64,000 bases of DNA, from positions 1 to 64,000 of the forward strand of contig JANOSH010000031.1 in NCBI GenBank assembly GCA_031415695.1. The letters run 5' to 3'. Origin of the DNA: JANOSH01 sp031415695. GTDB taxonomy: Bacteria; Actinomycetota; Acidimicrobiia; Acidimicrobiales; Ilumatobacteraceae. The position numbers were made by a program, and so were the translations under genes. The notes beneath the pieces are model-generated. The model did no database searches and had not been told where the DNA came from. It saw nothing but the letters and a program-made list of their open reading frames with translations. This document shows positions 25,253-34,498 of the stretch, in pieces (the stretch's first letter is position 1; each line of letters begins with the position of its first letter).

Positions 25253-26008
25253 TCAGACCCAGCCGCCGGCGTACGCAACAAACTGGCCGGTGGTGAAGCG
25301 GCTGGTGCCGTCGAGGAAGGCCATGGTGAAGGCGGCGAATTCTTCGAGGGTGCCGAGGCGCTTCATGGGGACTTCGGCTTCGAGACGGGCTCGACCCTCG
25401 TCGGTGGTTGCGCCGGTGGCGCGCAGCAGGGCGGGGAAGTCCATGTAGTTGGTGCCGACGGCATTGACCTGCACGCCGCTCGCCGCGACTTCGGCAGCGA
25501 CGTTGCGGGCCAGCATCGTGGCACCGGCCCGCATGGCCGAATAGAGCGGCAGGTTGGGGGTGGGGCGGGCGCCGGCGGCGCTCGTGATCACCAGGATCTG
25601 GCCTTCGCGCTGTTCGACCATGGGGCCGGTCACGGCCCGCAGAAAATGGTAGGGGGCTTCGACGCAGCCTCTGAATACCCGTTCCAATTGTTCGTCGGTG
25701 GACGCCAAAAATGGACCGGTGACGATGTCACCGGAGAACACCGCTGCTGCGTCGATGCGCCCGAACCGAACGATCGCGGCGTTGACGAGGGCGTCGGCTT
25801 GGTCTTGCGTCCGTAACGATCGGACCCCGGTCACGACCTCGACGTGTGCACCGATCGCGCGAAGTTCGTCGGCGAGGCCGTCGGCGGGGTCGCCGATCAC
25901 AAGATCGTGGCCGCGATGGGCCAGCGTGCGCGCCAGGGTCGGCCCGACGTAGAAGCTGGTGTCGTTGAGCAGCGCAACGCGGCGCACGGTGGCGGTGGGG
26001 TCGCTCAT
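25253..26008 (-). CDS. SDR family oxidoreductase with atypical active site
   Basis: The 251-residue protein follows the short-chain dehydrogenase plan: N-terminal Rossmann strand VALLNDTSFYVGPTLARTLAHRGHDLVIGD, FGRIDAAAVFSG, ILVITSAAGARPTPNLPLYSAMRAG and NAVGTNYMDFP. The catalytic Ser and Tyr are present, but the YxxxK lysine is Arg (YSAMR) and the TGxxxGIG cofactor loop is replaced. Activity may be altered or lost. ATG 26008 overlaps the P450 stop as ATGA, so the two genes form an operon and probably act on the same substrate. Confidence 0.8.
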   Translation of the reverse strand: MSDPTATVRRVALLNDTSFYVGPTLARTLAHRGHDLVIGDPADGLADELRAIGAHVEVVTGVRSLRTQDQADALVNAAIVRFGRIDAAAVFSGDIVTGPFLASTDEQLERVFRGCVEAPYHFLRAVTGPMVEQREGQILVITSAAGARPTPNLPLYSAMRAGATMLARNVAAEVAASGVQVNAVGTNYMDFPALLRATGATTDEGRARLEAEVPMKRLGTLEEFAAFTMAFLDGTSRFTTGQFVAYAGGWV

Positions 26009-27192
26009 GGGAAGAGCACCGGAACGGTGCGCGGTCCGCGGACCTGACCGCCGGCCCAGGTGACCTCGCCGTTCGGGTCGAGTCGGAACTCGGGGATGCG
26101 ATCCAGCCATTCCTCGACGGCGACTCGCAGTTCCATGCGGGCCAGGTTCGACCCGGCGCAGCGGTGTATCCCGGCTCCGAAGGCCACGTGGCGGTTGATC
26201 TCGCGATCGATCTGCACGACGTGTGCATCGGAGAACGCCTCGGGGTCGCGATTGGCGGCGGGAAAGTTGAGGAGCACCCGGTCGCCCTCGCGCATCGGGC
26301 AGCCCGAATACTCGATATCGGTCGTCACGATCCGCCCCATCGTCACCGGCGAGTACGCCCGCAGTAGCTCCTCAATCGCGGTGGGCATCAGCGCTGGTTC
26401 GTCAATCAGTCGACGACAATCGTCGGGGTGAGTGGCGAGATGCCATAGCGCTGACCCGATCGCCGACCAGGCCGTATCGACACCGGCGATCAACGTGAGC
26501 GCGACAGTACCGAGGATATGGCCATCGGGCACCGGCGCGCCGTCGTGGTCGGTGTGCAGCAACGCGGTGATCAGATCGTCACCGGTACCGTTGCGACGCT
26601 GTTCGATCTCTCCAAGGAAGTAGCCGACTATGTCGTTTCGGGCGCGGTTGCGTCGTTCAGCGTCGTGGGCAAACTCGAGTACGTCACGAACCCATCCGGT
26701 GAACGTGTCCGACATCTCTTCGGGTACACCGAGGACCAGACCAATCACTCGAACCGGGATCTGTTGGGCGTAGTCCGCCGCTGCGTCGGCCCGGCCGTTG
26801 GCAATGAAGTCGTCGATCAGACGCCGGCACAGGATCCGGGAGAACGTCTCGTACTCGGCTACCCGACTCGGCGAGAACCATGGCAGCAAAAGACGGCGCG
26901 TCCAGGTGTGCTCGGGCGGATCGGCCGATATGGGCGGCACACCAGCCGGGAGCAGCGCGACGTCGGCGTCGGTGGGCACGACGCTGATCTGTCGTGAACT
27001 GAAGTGCTCGACGTCTCGAGCGATAGCGGTGACGTCTTCGTATCTTGTCGGTAGCCACGAGCCGCCAAGCCGATTGGTGTGCGCCACCGGGCATTGGGTC
27101 CGCAGGCCGTCCCAGATCGGAAACGGATCGTTGACGTACACGGCGTCGAATATGTCGTAGTCGGTCGCCCAATCGCGATCTGTCGTCGTCAT
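26005..27192 (-). CDS. Cytochrome P450
   Basis: The 395-residue protein has the I-helix pattern LIAGVDTAWSAI (GVDT instead of the usual GxxTT), the ExxR helix EELLRAY, and the heme loop FGAGIHRCAGSNLARMELRVAVEEW with the cysteine ligand. It is a soluble bacterial class I P450 that needs ferredoxin partners, none of which lie nearby. The locus context (sulfatase, dioxygenase, epoxide hydrolase) suggests hydroxylation of a lipid-like or xenobiotic compound. It diverges from a TetR regulator over a palindrome. Confidence 0.92.
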   Translation of the reverse strand: MTTTDRDWATDYDIFDAVYVNDPFPIWDGLRTQCPVAHTNRLGGSWLPTRYEDVTAIARDVEHFSSRQISVVPTDADVALLPAGVPPISADPPEHTWTRRLLLPWFSPSRVAEYETFSRILCRRLIDDFIANGRADAAADYAQQIPVRVIGLVLGVPEEMSDTFTGWVRDVLEFAHDAERRNRARNDIVGYFLGEIEQRRNGTGDDLITALLHTDHDGAPVPDGHILGTVALTLIAGVDTAWSAIGSALWHLATHPDDCRRLIDEPALMPTAIEELLRAYSPVTMGRIVTTDIEYSGCPMREGDRVLLNFPAANRDPEAFSDAHVVQIDREINRHVAFGAGIHRCAGSNLARMELRVAVEEWLDRIPEFRLDPNGEVTWAGGQVRGPRTVPVLFP

Positions 27193-27246
27193 CGTCTCGT
27201 CCTCCAAATGGATCGTGCACACACGGAAGGATGCGCAACCTTGTAA

Positions 27247-27262
27247 CTAGCCATTAGGCTAG
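27247..27262. promoter_or_regulatory. TetR operator in the P450/tetR intergenic region
   Basis: CTAGCC-ATTA-GGCTAG is a perfect 6-bp-arm palindrome. Its right half contains TAGGCT (27255-27260), which lies 6 nt before ATG 27267 and can be the -10 of a leaderless transcript of the regulator. Repressor bound here would block its own promoter and affect the divergent P450-SDR operon. The same core occurs at 27941-27968. Confidence 0.7.
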
Positions 27263-27266
27263 CAAC

Positions 27267-27920
27267 ATGGGAACGACCGCCGCTACAGCCGTGCCGACGC
27301 CAACCCCACAGGTTCGAATGCAGTCGCTGGCACCAGCGCTCACTTCGTCGACGTCGCGTCGGCGGGGAAGCGCACGGCTTGCGTTGATCGAGGCCGCCGC
27401 GCGGCTTCTGCCTCAGCGCGCTCCAGGTGCCATCACCGGGCGAGAACTCGCTGACGAAGCACGGGTTAACTACGGCCTCGTGCATCATCACTTCGGTGGA
27501 AAGGACGAGGCTCTTGCAGCCGGTCTCGGCGCGCTACGCGACGATTTTGTTCGGATGCACGGCGATGGAGCATCGTTGCCACTTCTCACCGGCGAGTGCC
27601 ATCCGTATCTGCGGGCATTGGTCCGTTCACAGGTCGACTATCCCGACAGGGTGGCGCCCAGCAGCGACTTCCCGATCGGCACAATGCTCGTCAACGCCGT
27701 CGCCCCCCGAGTCGCCGAGCGAAGCGGCACCGACCTTGCCAGTGCTAGTGCCGAGGCGAAAGCCCGAGTCATCGCCATGATCTCGATCCAGCTTTGCTAC
27801 GGGGTTTTCAGTGCGGCACTCCTTGACGGCACGGGGGTTGGTCATCGCGAGCGAGCACAGGTCGAACTAGAGCTCGCCAGCCTGTACGACGCACTCGCGC
27901 TCGTCGAACCGTCGACGTGA
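27267..27920 (+). CDS. TetR family transcriptional regulator of the sulfatase/P450 locus
   Basis: The 217-residue protein has a TetR HTH at about residues 32-78 (RRGSARLALIEAAARLLPQRAPGAITGRELADEARVNYGLVHHHFGGKDEALAAGL). A helical ligand-binding domain follows (RVIAMISIQLCYGVFSAALLDG). It sits between the leftward P450-SDR operon and the rightward sulfatase operon, and palindromes with the same core precede both. I infer that it represses both until a substrate or product of the pathway binds. Confidence 0.85.
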   Translation: MGTTAATAVPTPTPQVRMQSLAPALTSSTSRRRGSARLALIEAAARLLPQRAPGAITGRELADEARVNYGLVHHHFGGKDEALAAGLGALRDDFVRMHGDGASLPLLTGECHPYLRALVRSQVDYPDRVAPSSDFPIGTMLVNAVAPRVAERSGTDLASASAEAKARVIAMISIQLCYGVFSAALLDGTGVGHRERAQVELELASLYDALALVEPST

Positions 27921-27940
27921 CACACACCTGCGAGTACGAG

Positions 27941-27968
27941 CCTAAACTAGCCGTGTGGCTAGTTTAGG
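27941..27968. promoter_or_regulatory. TetR operator before the sulfatase operon
   Basis: Perfect inverted repeat with 12-bp arms: CCTAAACTAGCC (27941-27952), spacer GTGT, GGCTAGTTTAGG (27957-27968). The inner core CTAGCC-N4-GGCTAG is identical in arms and spacing to the site at 27247-27262. It lies 48 bp before the sulfatase start. Confidence 0.75.
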
Positions 27969-28016
27969 CTCTGACCAACTTGATCTGACTAGACCCACCG
28001 AAAGAGGCACGGCCGT

Positions 28017-30296
28017 ATGGGCAAGCTCAATGACTTCGCCGGCACCGTAGGAACGACGTTTGCCGATTCCGTAGCTGCGTGGCCGGCTATCGAGAGTGCA
28101 CCCGATGGCGCGCCAAATGTCGTGGTGGTGTTGCTTGACGATGTGGGTTACGCGCAGTTCGGCTGTTACGGCTCCGACATTGCAACGCCAACGTTCGACC
28201 GTCTTGCGAGTGGTGGGTTGCGCTATGGCAACTACCACACGACTGCGTTGTGTTCGCCGACCCGGGCGTGTCTGATGACGGGCCGGAATCATCACGCGAG
28301 CGGCATGGCACGCATTGTCGAGTTCTCGTCCGGGTTTCCGGGCTACGACGCGACCATCCAACCAGAGAACGGGTTCCTCCCCGAGATCCTCGTGCGTAAC
28401 GGCTACGCCACGTTTGCCCTCGGCAAATGGCACCTGGCTCCGGCCACCGAAATGAGCCACGGCGCACCCCGGCATCACTGGCCGCTGAGCAAAGGGTTCG
28501 AGCGTTACTACGGCTTCCTCGGTGGTGAGACCGACCAGTACTTCCCAGACCTCGTCGCCGACAACCATCAGGTCGACCCACCCTCGACACCCGAACAGGG
28601 TTACCACCTCACCGAAGACCTCGCCGACAGGGCTATCTCCTACCTCAAGGACCTGCGGTCGTACTCGACGGACAAGCCGTTCCTCTTGTACTTCGCCCCG
28701 GGTGCGTGTCACGCACCGCACCAGGCTCCGGCGAGCTACATCGACGCATACCGCGGACAGTTCGATCTCGGCTGGGATGCCTGGCGTGATCAGGTCTTTG
28801 CACGCCAAGTCGCGTCGGGCCTGCTGCCTCCTGGAACCGAGCTCTCTGAACGGCCGTCGTGGGTTCCCGAATGGTCGACGATCAACGCTGACGAACGACG
28901 GTTGTATGCGCGCATGATGGAGGTGTATGCCGGGTTCATGACCCACACCGACGCGCAGATCGGACGTGTCATCGACTTCATCGAACGACTCGGTGAACTC
29001 GACAACACCATCGTGCTCATCATGAGCGACAACGGCGCGTCGGCCGAAGGCGGTCCAACCGGATCATTTAACGAGCAGTACTTTTTCAACTTCGTACCGG
29101 AGAGTCTCGAAGAGAACCTGCGCCGCATCGACGATCTCGGCACACCCCACGCCAACAACCATTACCCCTGGGGATGGGCATGGGCCGGGAACACGCCGCT
29201 CAAGCGGTTCAAACGCGACACGCACGAAGGCGGGGTCTGCGACCCGCTCGTCATCCACTGGCCCCGCCACCTGACCGACACGGGTGCTGTGCGGCCACAG
29301 TATGTCCATGCCATCGATGTCACCCCGACGCTGCTCGAACTCATCGGCATCAACCCACCGTCACACATCGCTGGTGTCGAGCAGGCACCCTTCGATGGGA
29401 TCAGCTTCGCGGCATCACTCATGAACGGTGCCGCCCCAAGCGCCCACATCACCCAGTATTACGAGATGCTCGGCTCACGAGCCTTGTACCACGACGGTTG
29501 GAAAGCAGTCGTCTTTCACCCGCCGGCGCGGATGGCGTATGACGGGTCCGATGCCACCCGATCCTTCGACGACGACATCTGGGAGCTCTACAACGTCGCC
29601 AACGACTTCTCCGAATGCCACGACCTCGCCGCCCAACATCCGGACAAACTCGCTGAAATGAAGGCACTGTGGTGGTCTGAAGCCCAACGACACCAGGTCC
29701 TGCCGCTCAACAACCAGCCCGGTCTTCACGGCGATCGGCGTTTCCGTCAAGAACGCTACGTGTACCACCCCGGCATATCGTCCATTCCCGAAATGCTGGC
29801 CCCGAACCTGCGCAACCGCCAGTTCCAAATCTCGGCTGCACTAACCGTCCCTACCGACGGGCCATGTAACGGGATCCTTGTCGCCCATGGCGGACACTCC
29901 GGCGGTTACGCCCTTTACCTCGCCGACCGTCGACTCCACTATGTCAACAACTTCCTCGGCACGACCTACACCACGGTGTCGGCCAGCGTTCAACTACCTG
30001 TTGGTGATGTACTCGTGCGGGCAACCTTCACCCCAACGGGCCGCTTCCAAGGAACGCTCGAACTCTGGTACGGCGACGTACCCGTCGGCCGTGGGCACAT
30101 CGCGACCACAACTCCGGTCACCTACGGCGTCGACCCGTTCAGCGTCGGCTACCAACGAATGACCCCCATCGCCCCCGCACTCGACGGGTACGCGCCGATT
30201 ACCGATGGCGTCCTCGACCACGTCGTCATCGAAACGACAGGCCCCGCCTACCGTAACCCTGCCGCCGAGCAACAGGCCGCGCTCGCTCAGCAGTAG
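28017..30296 (+). CDS. Arylsulfatase-type sulfatase
   Basis: The 759-residue protein has the sulfatase metal site NVVVVLLDDVGYAQFGCYG and the formylglycine motif CSPTR at residues 79-83, then LMTGRNHHASGM, ALGKWHL, and SDNGASAEGG. It hydrolyses sulfate esters once Cys79 is converted to formylglycine by a maturase that is not in this window. No clear signal peptide is visible, so it is probably cytoplasmic. The C-terminal 200 residues form an extra beta-rich domain seen in long arylsulfatases. ATG 28017 has AAAGAGG upstream. First gene of a sulfatase-dioxygenase-hydrolase operon. Confidence 0.92.
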   Translation: MGKLNDFAGTVGTTFADSVAAWPAIESAPDGAPNVVVVLLDDVGYAQFGCYGSDIATPTFDRLASGGLRYGNYHTTALCSPTRACLMTGRNHHASGMARIVEFSSGFPGYDATIQPENGFLPEILVRNGYATFALGKWHLAPATEMSHGAPRHHWPLSKGFERYYGFLGGETDQYFPDLVADNHQVDPPSTPEQGYHLTEDLADRAISYLKDLRSYSTDKPFLLYFAPGACHAPHQAPASYIDAYRGQFDLGWDAWRDQVFARQVASGLLPPGTELSERPSWVPEWSTINADERRLYARMMEVYAGFMTHTDAQIGRVIDFIERLGELDNTIVLIMSDNGASAEGGPTGSFNEQYFFNFVPESLEENLRRIDDLGTPHANNHYPWGWAWAGNTPLKRFKRDTHEGGVCDPLVIHWPRHLTDTGAVRPQYVHAIDVTPTLLELIGINPPSHIAGVEQAPFDGISFAASLMNGAAPSAHITQYYEMLGSRALYHDGWKAVVFHPPARMAYDGSDATRSFDDDIWELYNVANDFSECHDLAAQHPDKLAEMKALWWSEAQRHQVLPLNNQPGLHGDRRFRQERYVYHPGISSIPEMLAPNLRNRQFQISAALTVPTDGPCNGILVAHGGHSGGYALYLADRRLHYVNNFLGTTYTTVSASVQLPVGDVLVRATFTPTGRFQGTLELWYGDVPVGRGHIATTTPVTYGVDPFSVGYQRMTPIAPALDGYAPITDGVLDHVVIETTGPAYRNPAAEQQAALAQQ

Positions 30297-30344
30297 GTGC
30301 TCATGGAACACACCGTGCCCGACAAATAACCAGGGGAGTGACCA

Positions 30345-31075
30345 TTGAAAGTCGAACAACTCACCTGCGCCATCGGCGCAGAATTATCCGACGTGAGCCT
30401 CGCCGAAGCTGCCGTCAACGCCGACCTGTTCGGCGAGATTCGTGCACTGCTGCTGCGTCACAAGGTGCTGTTCGTGCGCGATCAACACATTAGTGACGCC
30501 GAGCATGCCGCGTTTGCCAGTTGTTTCGGTGAGCTTGAGGACCACCCGCTCGCCAAGTCGGTCGACGACGAGCCGGGCATTATCCGCATCTACCAGTCGA
30601 CGACGAGCCCGTTGGAGCGGCACAACAATGTGTGGCATTTCGACACGTGAAGGAGACCATCGCCGACCTTCACGCCAACCACAGTCTCGCGTCGGTGTTC
30701 ATGGCCGCCCAACCGATCGAGAAGCGGCTCGCAACAAGGTCCACGCTCCCTGACGTAGAGCATCCCGTGGTGCGAACCCACCCCGAGACCGGCAACAAGT
30801 GCCTCTACACGGGTGCGTTCATCACGCACTTCACGAACTTCCACACCCCCGCCAACGTCCGTCACGGTTTCGACCTTCTGCCCGGCGGGCCGAACCTGCT
30901 GTCGTATCTCGTCAGCCGAGCGGCGATCCCGGAATATCAGGTGCGCTGGCGGTGGCGGCCGAATAGCGTGGCGATTTGGGACAACCGGTGCACGCAGCAC
31001 TACGCCGTTGTCGACTATGCACCGTGCAGTCGAAAGATGCACCGCGCCACCATCGCCGGTGACCGACCGGTATGA
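30345..31075 (+). pseudogene. TauD/TfdA-type dioxygenase with internal deletion
   Basis: TTG 30345 with GGGGAG upstream begins KVEQLTCAIGAELSDVSLAEA, and the frame runs to HNNVWHFDT, then stops. Another frame resumes VKETIADLHANHSLASVF, then CLYTGAFITHF and WRPNSVAIWDNRCTQHYAVVDY. Fe(II)/2-oxoglutarate dioxygenases of this type need the HxD motif (present: HFD), and the distal histidine is here in QHYAVVDY. The block of about 35-45 residues after HxD is missing and the frame changes. Next to a sulfatase, an alkylsulfatase-like role would be expected. Its stop overlaps the next gene as ATGA. Confidence 0.75.
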
Positions 31076-31945
31076 CGCACAGCGATAAGCCTAGGGTACC
31101 CGTCGACCATCATTACGCCGATCTCGGCGACGTCACCCTTCACTACGTGACGGCTGGGACTGGGGTGCCCATCGTGATGCTGCACGGCTGGCCCCAGACC
31201 TGGTTTATGTGGCGTGGGGTAATCGCCGGACTCGCAGACCAGTTCCAACTCGTGGCAGTTGATCTGCGGGGGCTCGGAGACTCGTCGCGTCCGCAGACGG
31301 GCTACGACACCACGACCGTTAGCAACGATGTGTGGCGCCTCATGCACGACGTGCTCGGCCACGAACGGTTTTGCGTCGCGGCACACGATTGGGGTGGTCC
31401 GGTGGCATTTGCGCTCGCCGCACAACACCGCGCTGCTATCCGGGCAATGGCCATTCTCGACGTGCCAGTACCCGGCGATGGAACTCCGCTCGATGCCATG
31501 TCGCGTTGGCACTTCGGCTTTCATGCGCTGCCGGATCTTCCTGAGGCACTCGTGGCCGGGCGCGAAGACATGTACCTCGAGTTCTTCTACCGGTTGGGAG
31601 GTGCTCGTCCCGATGCCATCAGTCTCGAAGCTCAACAAGAATACCTGTGCACGTATCGCCAACCTGGAGCGATGCGAGCGGGATTCAATTACTACCGGGC
31701 ACTACGCCGCGACGCGCGGGACCACCAGCGATACCTGGCCGATGGAAAGCTCGACATGCCCATCCTCGTCTACGGAGGCGGCGCTCCGCGAGCAGGGCGC
31801 GGTATCGCCCGCCCTCGAATCGTGGCAACGCGTCGGCACCAATGTCAGCGGCGGGATCGCCGACGATTGCGGCCATTGGATCGCCGAGGAACGCCCCGCC
31901 TGGGTCGCAGAACGATTCACAGAATTCTTCGCCGACAGCGCATGA
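31072..31945 (+). pseudogene. Epoxide hydrolase-like alpha/beta hydrolase with frameshift
   Basis: The first frame has LHGWPQTWFMWRGVI (oxyanion HGxP), VDLRGLGDSSRP and AHDWGGPVAFALA. The nucleophile is Asp in HDWGG, which points to epoxide hydrolase or dehalogenase rather than esterase. At about 31785 (GGAGGCGGCG) the frame shifts by one base. The rest continues in another frame as EAALREQGAVSPALESW and DDCGHWIAEERPAWVAERFTEFF, carrying the catalytic His. Apart from this single-base event the gene is full length, so a sequencing error is possible. Confidence 0.75.
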
Positions 31946-32042
31946 CATGCTCTCCGCCTTGTCACACCGTTGCAACAGCAGATGTCCATAACGCGATGGC
32001 CGGGTTCTCAACCACGACGGTGAGCCGTTTGTGTACCCGCGC

Positions 32043-32054
32043 TAACATGGTCCC
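32043..32054 (+). promoter_or_regulatory. Leaderless -10 box of the lactone oxidase gene
   Basis: TAACAT at 32043-32048 ends 6 nt before GTG 32055, and no ribosome-binding site is visible. This fits a leaderless transcript, like several other genes in this window. No convincing -35 box was found. Confidence 0.5.
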
Positions 32055-33485
32055 GTGAGTTCTGGCGAGCGTGCGGCTACAGCTCCAATCGGAGGTATAG
32101 CGCGGCGCCCATGGCGCAACTGGGCCGGTGACGTGCGCTGTACCCCGGAATTGACGTTCGAGCCCGGCTCGGTCGAGGACCTCGTGGCCATCGTTAGGTT
32201 CGCCGTGGGCACTGGGCGCAAGTTGCGCGTGGTGGGCTCGGGACATAGCTGGTCGGCGCTCGTACCGACCGACGACGTCCTGGTGAGGGTCGAGCGTCTC
32301 GATCGCGTATATGTCGAGGGGGTCGGCACCGAGCACCCGCGGGTCGTGATCGAGAGCGGCGCAACCGTCAAACAGGTTAACGACGTGCTCGAACGCGCTG
32401 GGCTGGCGCTTCCGTTTAACGTCGTCCTCGAGTCGGTGCGCTTCGGCGGGTTGATTTCGACGGGGAGCCACGGTTCCGGATGGGATCAAAAGACGCTCTC
32501 GGACCTCGTCCGTACGATCGACTTGGTCACCGCATCCGGTGAGGTTCGTTGCTTCGAGCGCGGAGTAGATCCCGACCGTACCATGCAGGCTGTCTGTCTG
32601 AGCCTCGGTACATTCGGTGTCATCTGGCGTGTCACGCTCGATGTGCTGGCCACCTTCCGTGTGCATGCGGTCGACCGATTGGTTCCCTTGGCCGAGGCGC
32701 TTGAACGGCTCGGTGAGTGGGTTCCGTCGCACGACAACTGCGATCTGTTCTGGTGGCCCTTCACCGAGCAGGCCTGGGTCAAGACCTGGGACCGAACCGA
32801 AGCGCCAGCCACGCACAAACCACGCGTGTCACGGGCCGAAGCGGCCAGATCCCGGGCGGAGGCTCATCTCTACGACGGCACGCTGGGCCTCGCCCATCGG
32901 ATACCCCGGCTAACGCCGGCCCTTTCCAAGGCCGCTTTCCGTAGCACACCGTCACGAGGTGACAAGGTGGTCGACATCGTCGAGGCCATCCACTACCGCC
33001 GGTCGATCGAGATCACGGCAATGGGATGCGTCGAAGTCGCTTTCAAGGTCGACAACGGAGACTTCGGCGGTGTCCGCTTTGCCATCGAGGAAGCGGTCGG
33101 TGCCGTGCGACGTTGGGCTGCGGTTGGCCGTTACCCGATGAACGTCACTCTCAACGTGCGTTTCATTCACAACAGCGACTGCCTGCTCTCACCGGCGTCC
33201 GGTGACGGCCACACCTGCTACATCGAAATCCTTTCCAGGACCCGCCAGCGCGACTGGTACGAGTTCTCTGCGGACGTGGCCTCTTCGTGGCTCACCTTGC
33301 CCCGGGCCCGCCCTCACTGGGCCAAGGAGCACCGCCATCTGCCCGGCATCACCGAGCATGTACGAGCGGCCTATGGTGCCGAACTTGCCGAGTTCCGTCG
33401 GATTCGGGGCGAACTCGGCGTCGACCCGCAAGATACGTTCGTGAACGGCGCAGTACACGAGATGCTGTTCGAGGGCGTCGGATGA
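32055..33485 (+). CDS. D-arabinono-1,4-lactone oxidase / L-gulonolactone oxidase family protein
   Basis: The 476-residue flavoprotein begins WRNWAGDVRCTPELTFEPGSVEDLVAIVRFA and has VVGSGHSWSALVPTDD, where the His of SGHSW is the covalent FAD attachment site of this family. STGSHGSGWDQKTLSDLV follows, and a C-terminal ALO domain (HYRRSIEITAMGCVEVAFKV; NVTLNVRFI; YIEILSRTR). It oxidises an aldono-lactone with O2 or another acceptor; the substrate is uncertain. The gene overlaps the following membrane protein gene by ATGA. Confidence 0.88.
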   Translation: MSSGERAATAPIGGIARRPWRNWAGDVRCTPELTFEPGSVEDLVAIVRFAVGTGRKLRVVGSGHSWSALVPTDDVLVRVERLDRVYVEGVGTEHPRVVIESGATVKQVNDVLERAGLALPFNVVLESVRFGGLISTGSHGSGWDQKTLSDLVRTIDLVTASGEVRCFERGVDPDRTMQAVCLSLGTFGVIWRVTLDVLATFRVHAVDRLVPLAEALERLGEWVPSHDNCDLFWWPFTEQAWVKTWDRTEAPATHKPRVSRAEAARSRAEAHLYDGTLGLAHRIPRLTPALSKAAFRSTPSRGDKVVDIVEAIHYRRSIEITAMGCVEVAFKVDNGDFGGVRFAIEEAVGAVRRWAAVGRYPMNVTLNVRFIHNSDCLLSPASGDGHTCYIEILSRTRQRDWYEFSADVASSWLTLPRARPHWAKEHRHLPGITEHVRAAYGAELAEFRRIRGELGVDPQDTFVNGAVHEMLFEGVG

Positions 33486-33886
33486 CTGATCCACGTTTCG
33501 CATCTCGCTGGTTCCCGGCCAGCGTACTCACGGTGGTGACGGTGGCGCAGGTACCCGGCTATTTTTACGCACTGTGGGAGCATCTCGACGAGGCCGATTG
33601 GTCCGAACATGCCCAGTTCCATCTTATCCTGAGCTTCCTGTGGCTGTGCGGCCTGGCTGCCGCAACCTTGACGTTGGCGTGGGGCCCGGCTCGGCGCGGC
33701 GAGCGGGGGGCGTCGCGGCTACTCGTGGCTTTGGCAGCGTTCCAATTCGGCTCGCATCTGCTCACCATGATCGTGCTTCCCGCCGGTAAACCTCCGGTAG
33801 CCTGGCAGAACGGGGTGCTGGGTGTGCTCGCGGTGATCGGCGTGGGCGCGGCAGCTCTCAACCTCCGGCGCGCGACCGCTACGTGA
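33482..33886 (+). CDS. Small integral membrane protein (four predicted TM segments)
   Basis: The 134-residue protein has hydrophobic segments at about residues 10-30, 42-65, 77-97 and 108-128, and ends LNLRRATAT. No family was recognised. It is translationally coupled (ATGA overlap) to the lactone oxidase, so a link to that enzyme, such as electron transfer or membrane association, is possible. Its stop directly abuts the stop of the convergent HD-domain gene (TGA at 33884-33886, TCA at 33887-33889). Confidence 0.75.
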   Translation: MTDPRFASRWFPASVLTVVTVAQVPGYFYALWEHLDEADWSEHAQFHLILSFLWLCGLAAATLTLAWGPARRGERGASRLLVALAAFQFGSHLLTMIVLPAGKPPVAWQNGVLGVLAVIGVGAAALNLRRATAT

Positions 33887-34498
33887 TCACCCCTCTTGAA
33901 CCGCAGTTTCGTGCAGGATGGCGAGCACGACGCGGTTGGCGGATTTGGGGACGTCGTTGACTTGGCGGGCCGCTGTAGTGAAGTAGTGATGGGCGTCGAA
34001 AAAGCGAAGTTGGCTGGCGTACCAATCGACGTCGGTGAATGTCCTCCCGTGTCGGCCGAGTTCGGCTCGGAGGCGGCGATTCTCGGCGAGCATCTCGGGC
34101 CTCGCCAAGATATCAAGATCGGCGTCGGCCATCACCTGTTCGAGAGTTCCCACCGGCCGCTGCGGCACGGTCGTTGCCAGGATCATGCCGCGCACCGTGT
34201 CGACGTGTTCGGGTTGGTAGCCGAAATCGGGTAAGGCTTCGGCCGCCATTCGCGCCCCGATCGGCTCGTTGTCGACATAGCGTTCGATGTACCCGAGGTC
34301 GTGAAACCAGGCCGCAGTGATTACCAAGTCGAGATCTATGCCTCCGACGCCAGAATGTTTGGCGAGTCGCACGGCGGCGGGAACCACCGAGTCCTCGGTG
34401 TGCGCGAGGTTGTGGTAGGTCAACTCGGCCGACAACTCTGCCGTCAGTCGTCGACGGGCGTGGGCGACGGCCGCTCGAAGGTCGGGCCGGCGGGTCAT
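33887..34498 (-). CDS. HD domain phosphohydrolase
   Basis: The 203-residue protein has metal-binding HD features: LTYHNLAHTEDSVV, AAWFHDLGYIERYVDNEPIGARMAAE and MADADLDILARP. Small HD proteins hydrolyse nucleotides or cyclic nucleotides; the substrate is not known. Its ATG overlaps the stop of the large transporter/cNMP-binding gene (ATGA). It is therefore the third gene of the leftward signalling operon 39503-33887. Confidence 0.82.
   Translation of the reverse strand: MTRRPDLRAAVAHARRRLTAELSAELTYHNLAHTEDSVVPAAVRLAKHSGVGGIDLDLVITAAWFHDLGYIERYVDNEPIGARMAAEALPDFGYQPEHVDTVRGMILATTVPQRPVGTLEQVMADADLDILARPEMLAENRRLRAELGRHGRTFTDVDWYASQLRFFDAHHYFTTAARQVNDVPKSANRVVLAILHETAVQEG

Noticed and set aside
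22692..25281. Long minus-strand ORFs opposite the adhesin-like gene
   Set aside because: They are arginine/serine/histidine-rich, have no start signals or family patterns, and mirror the repeats on the coding strand.
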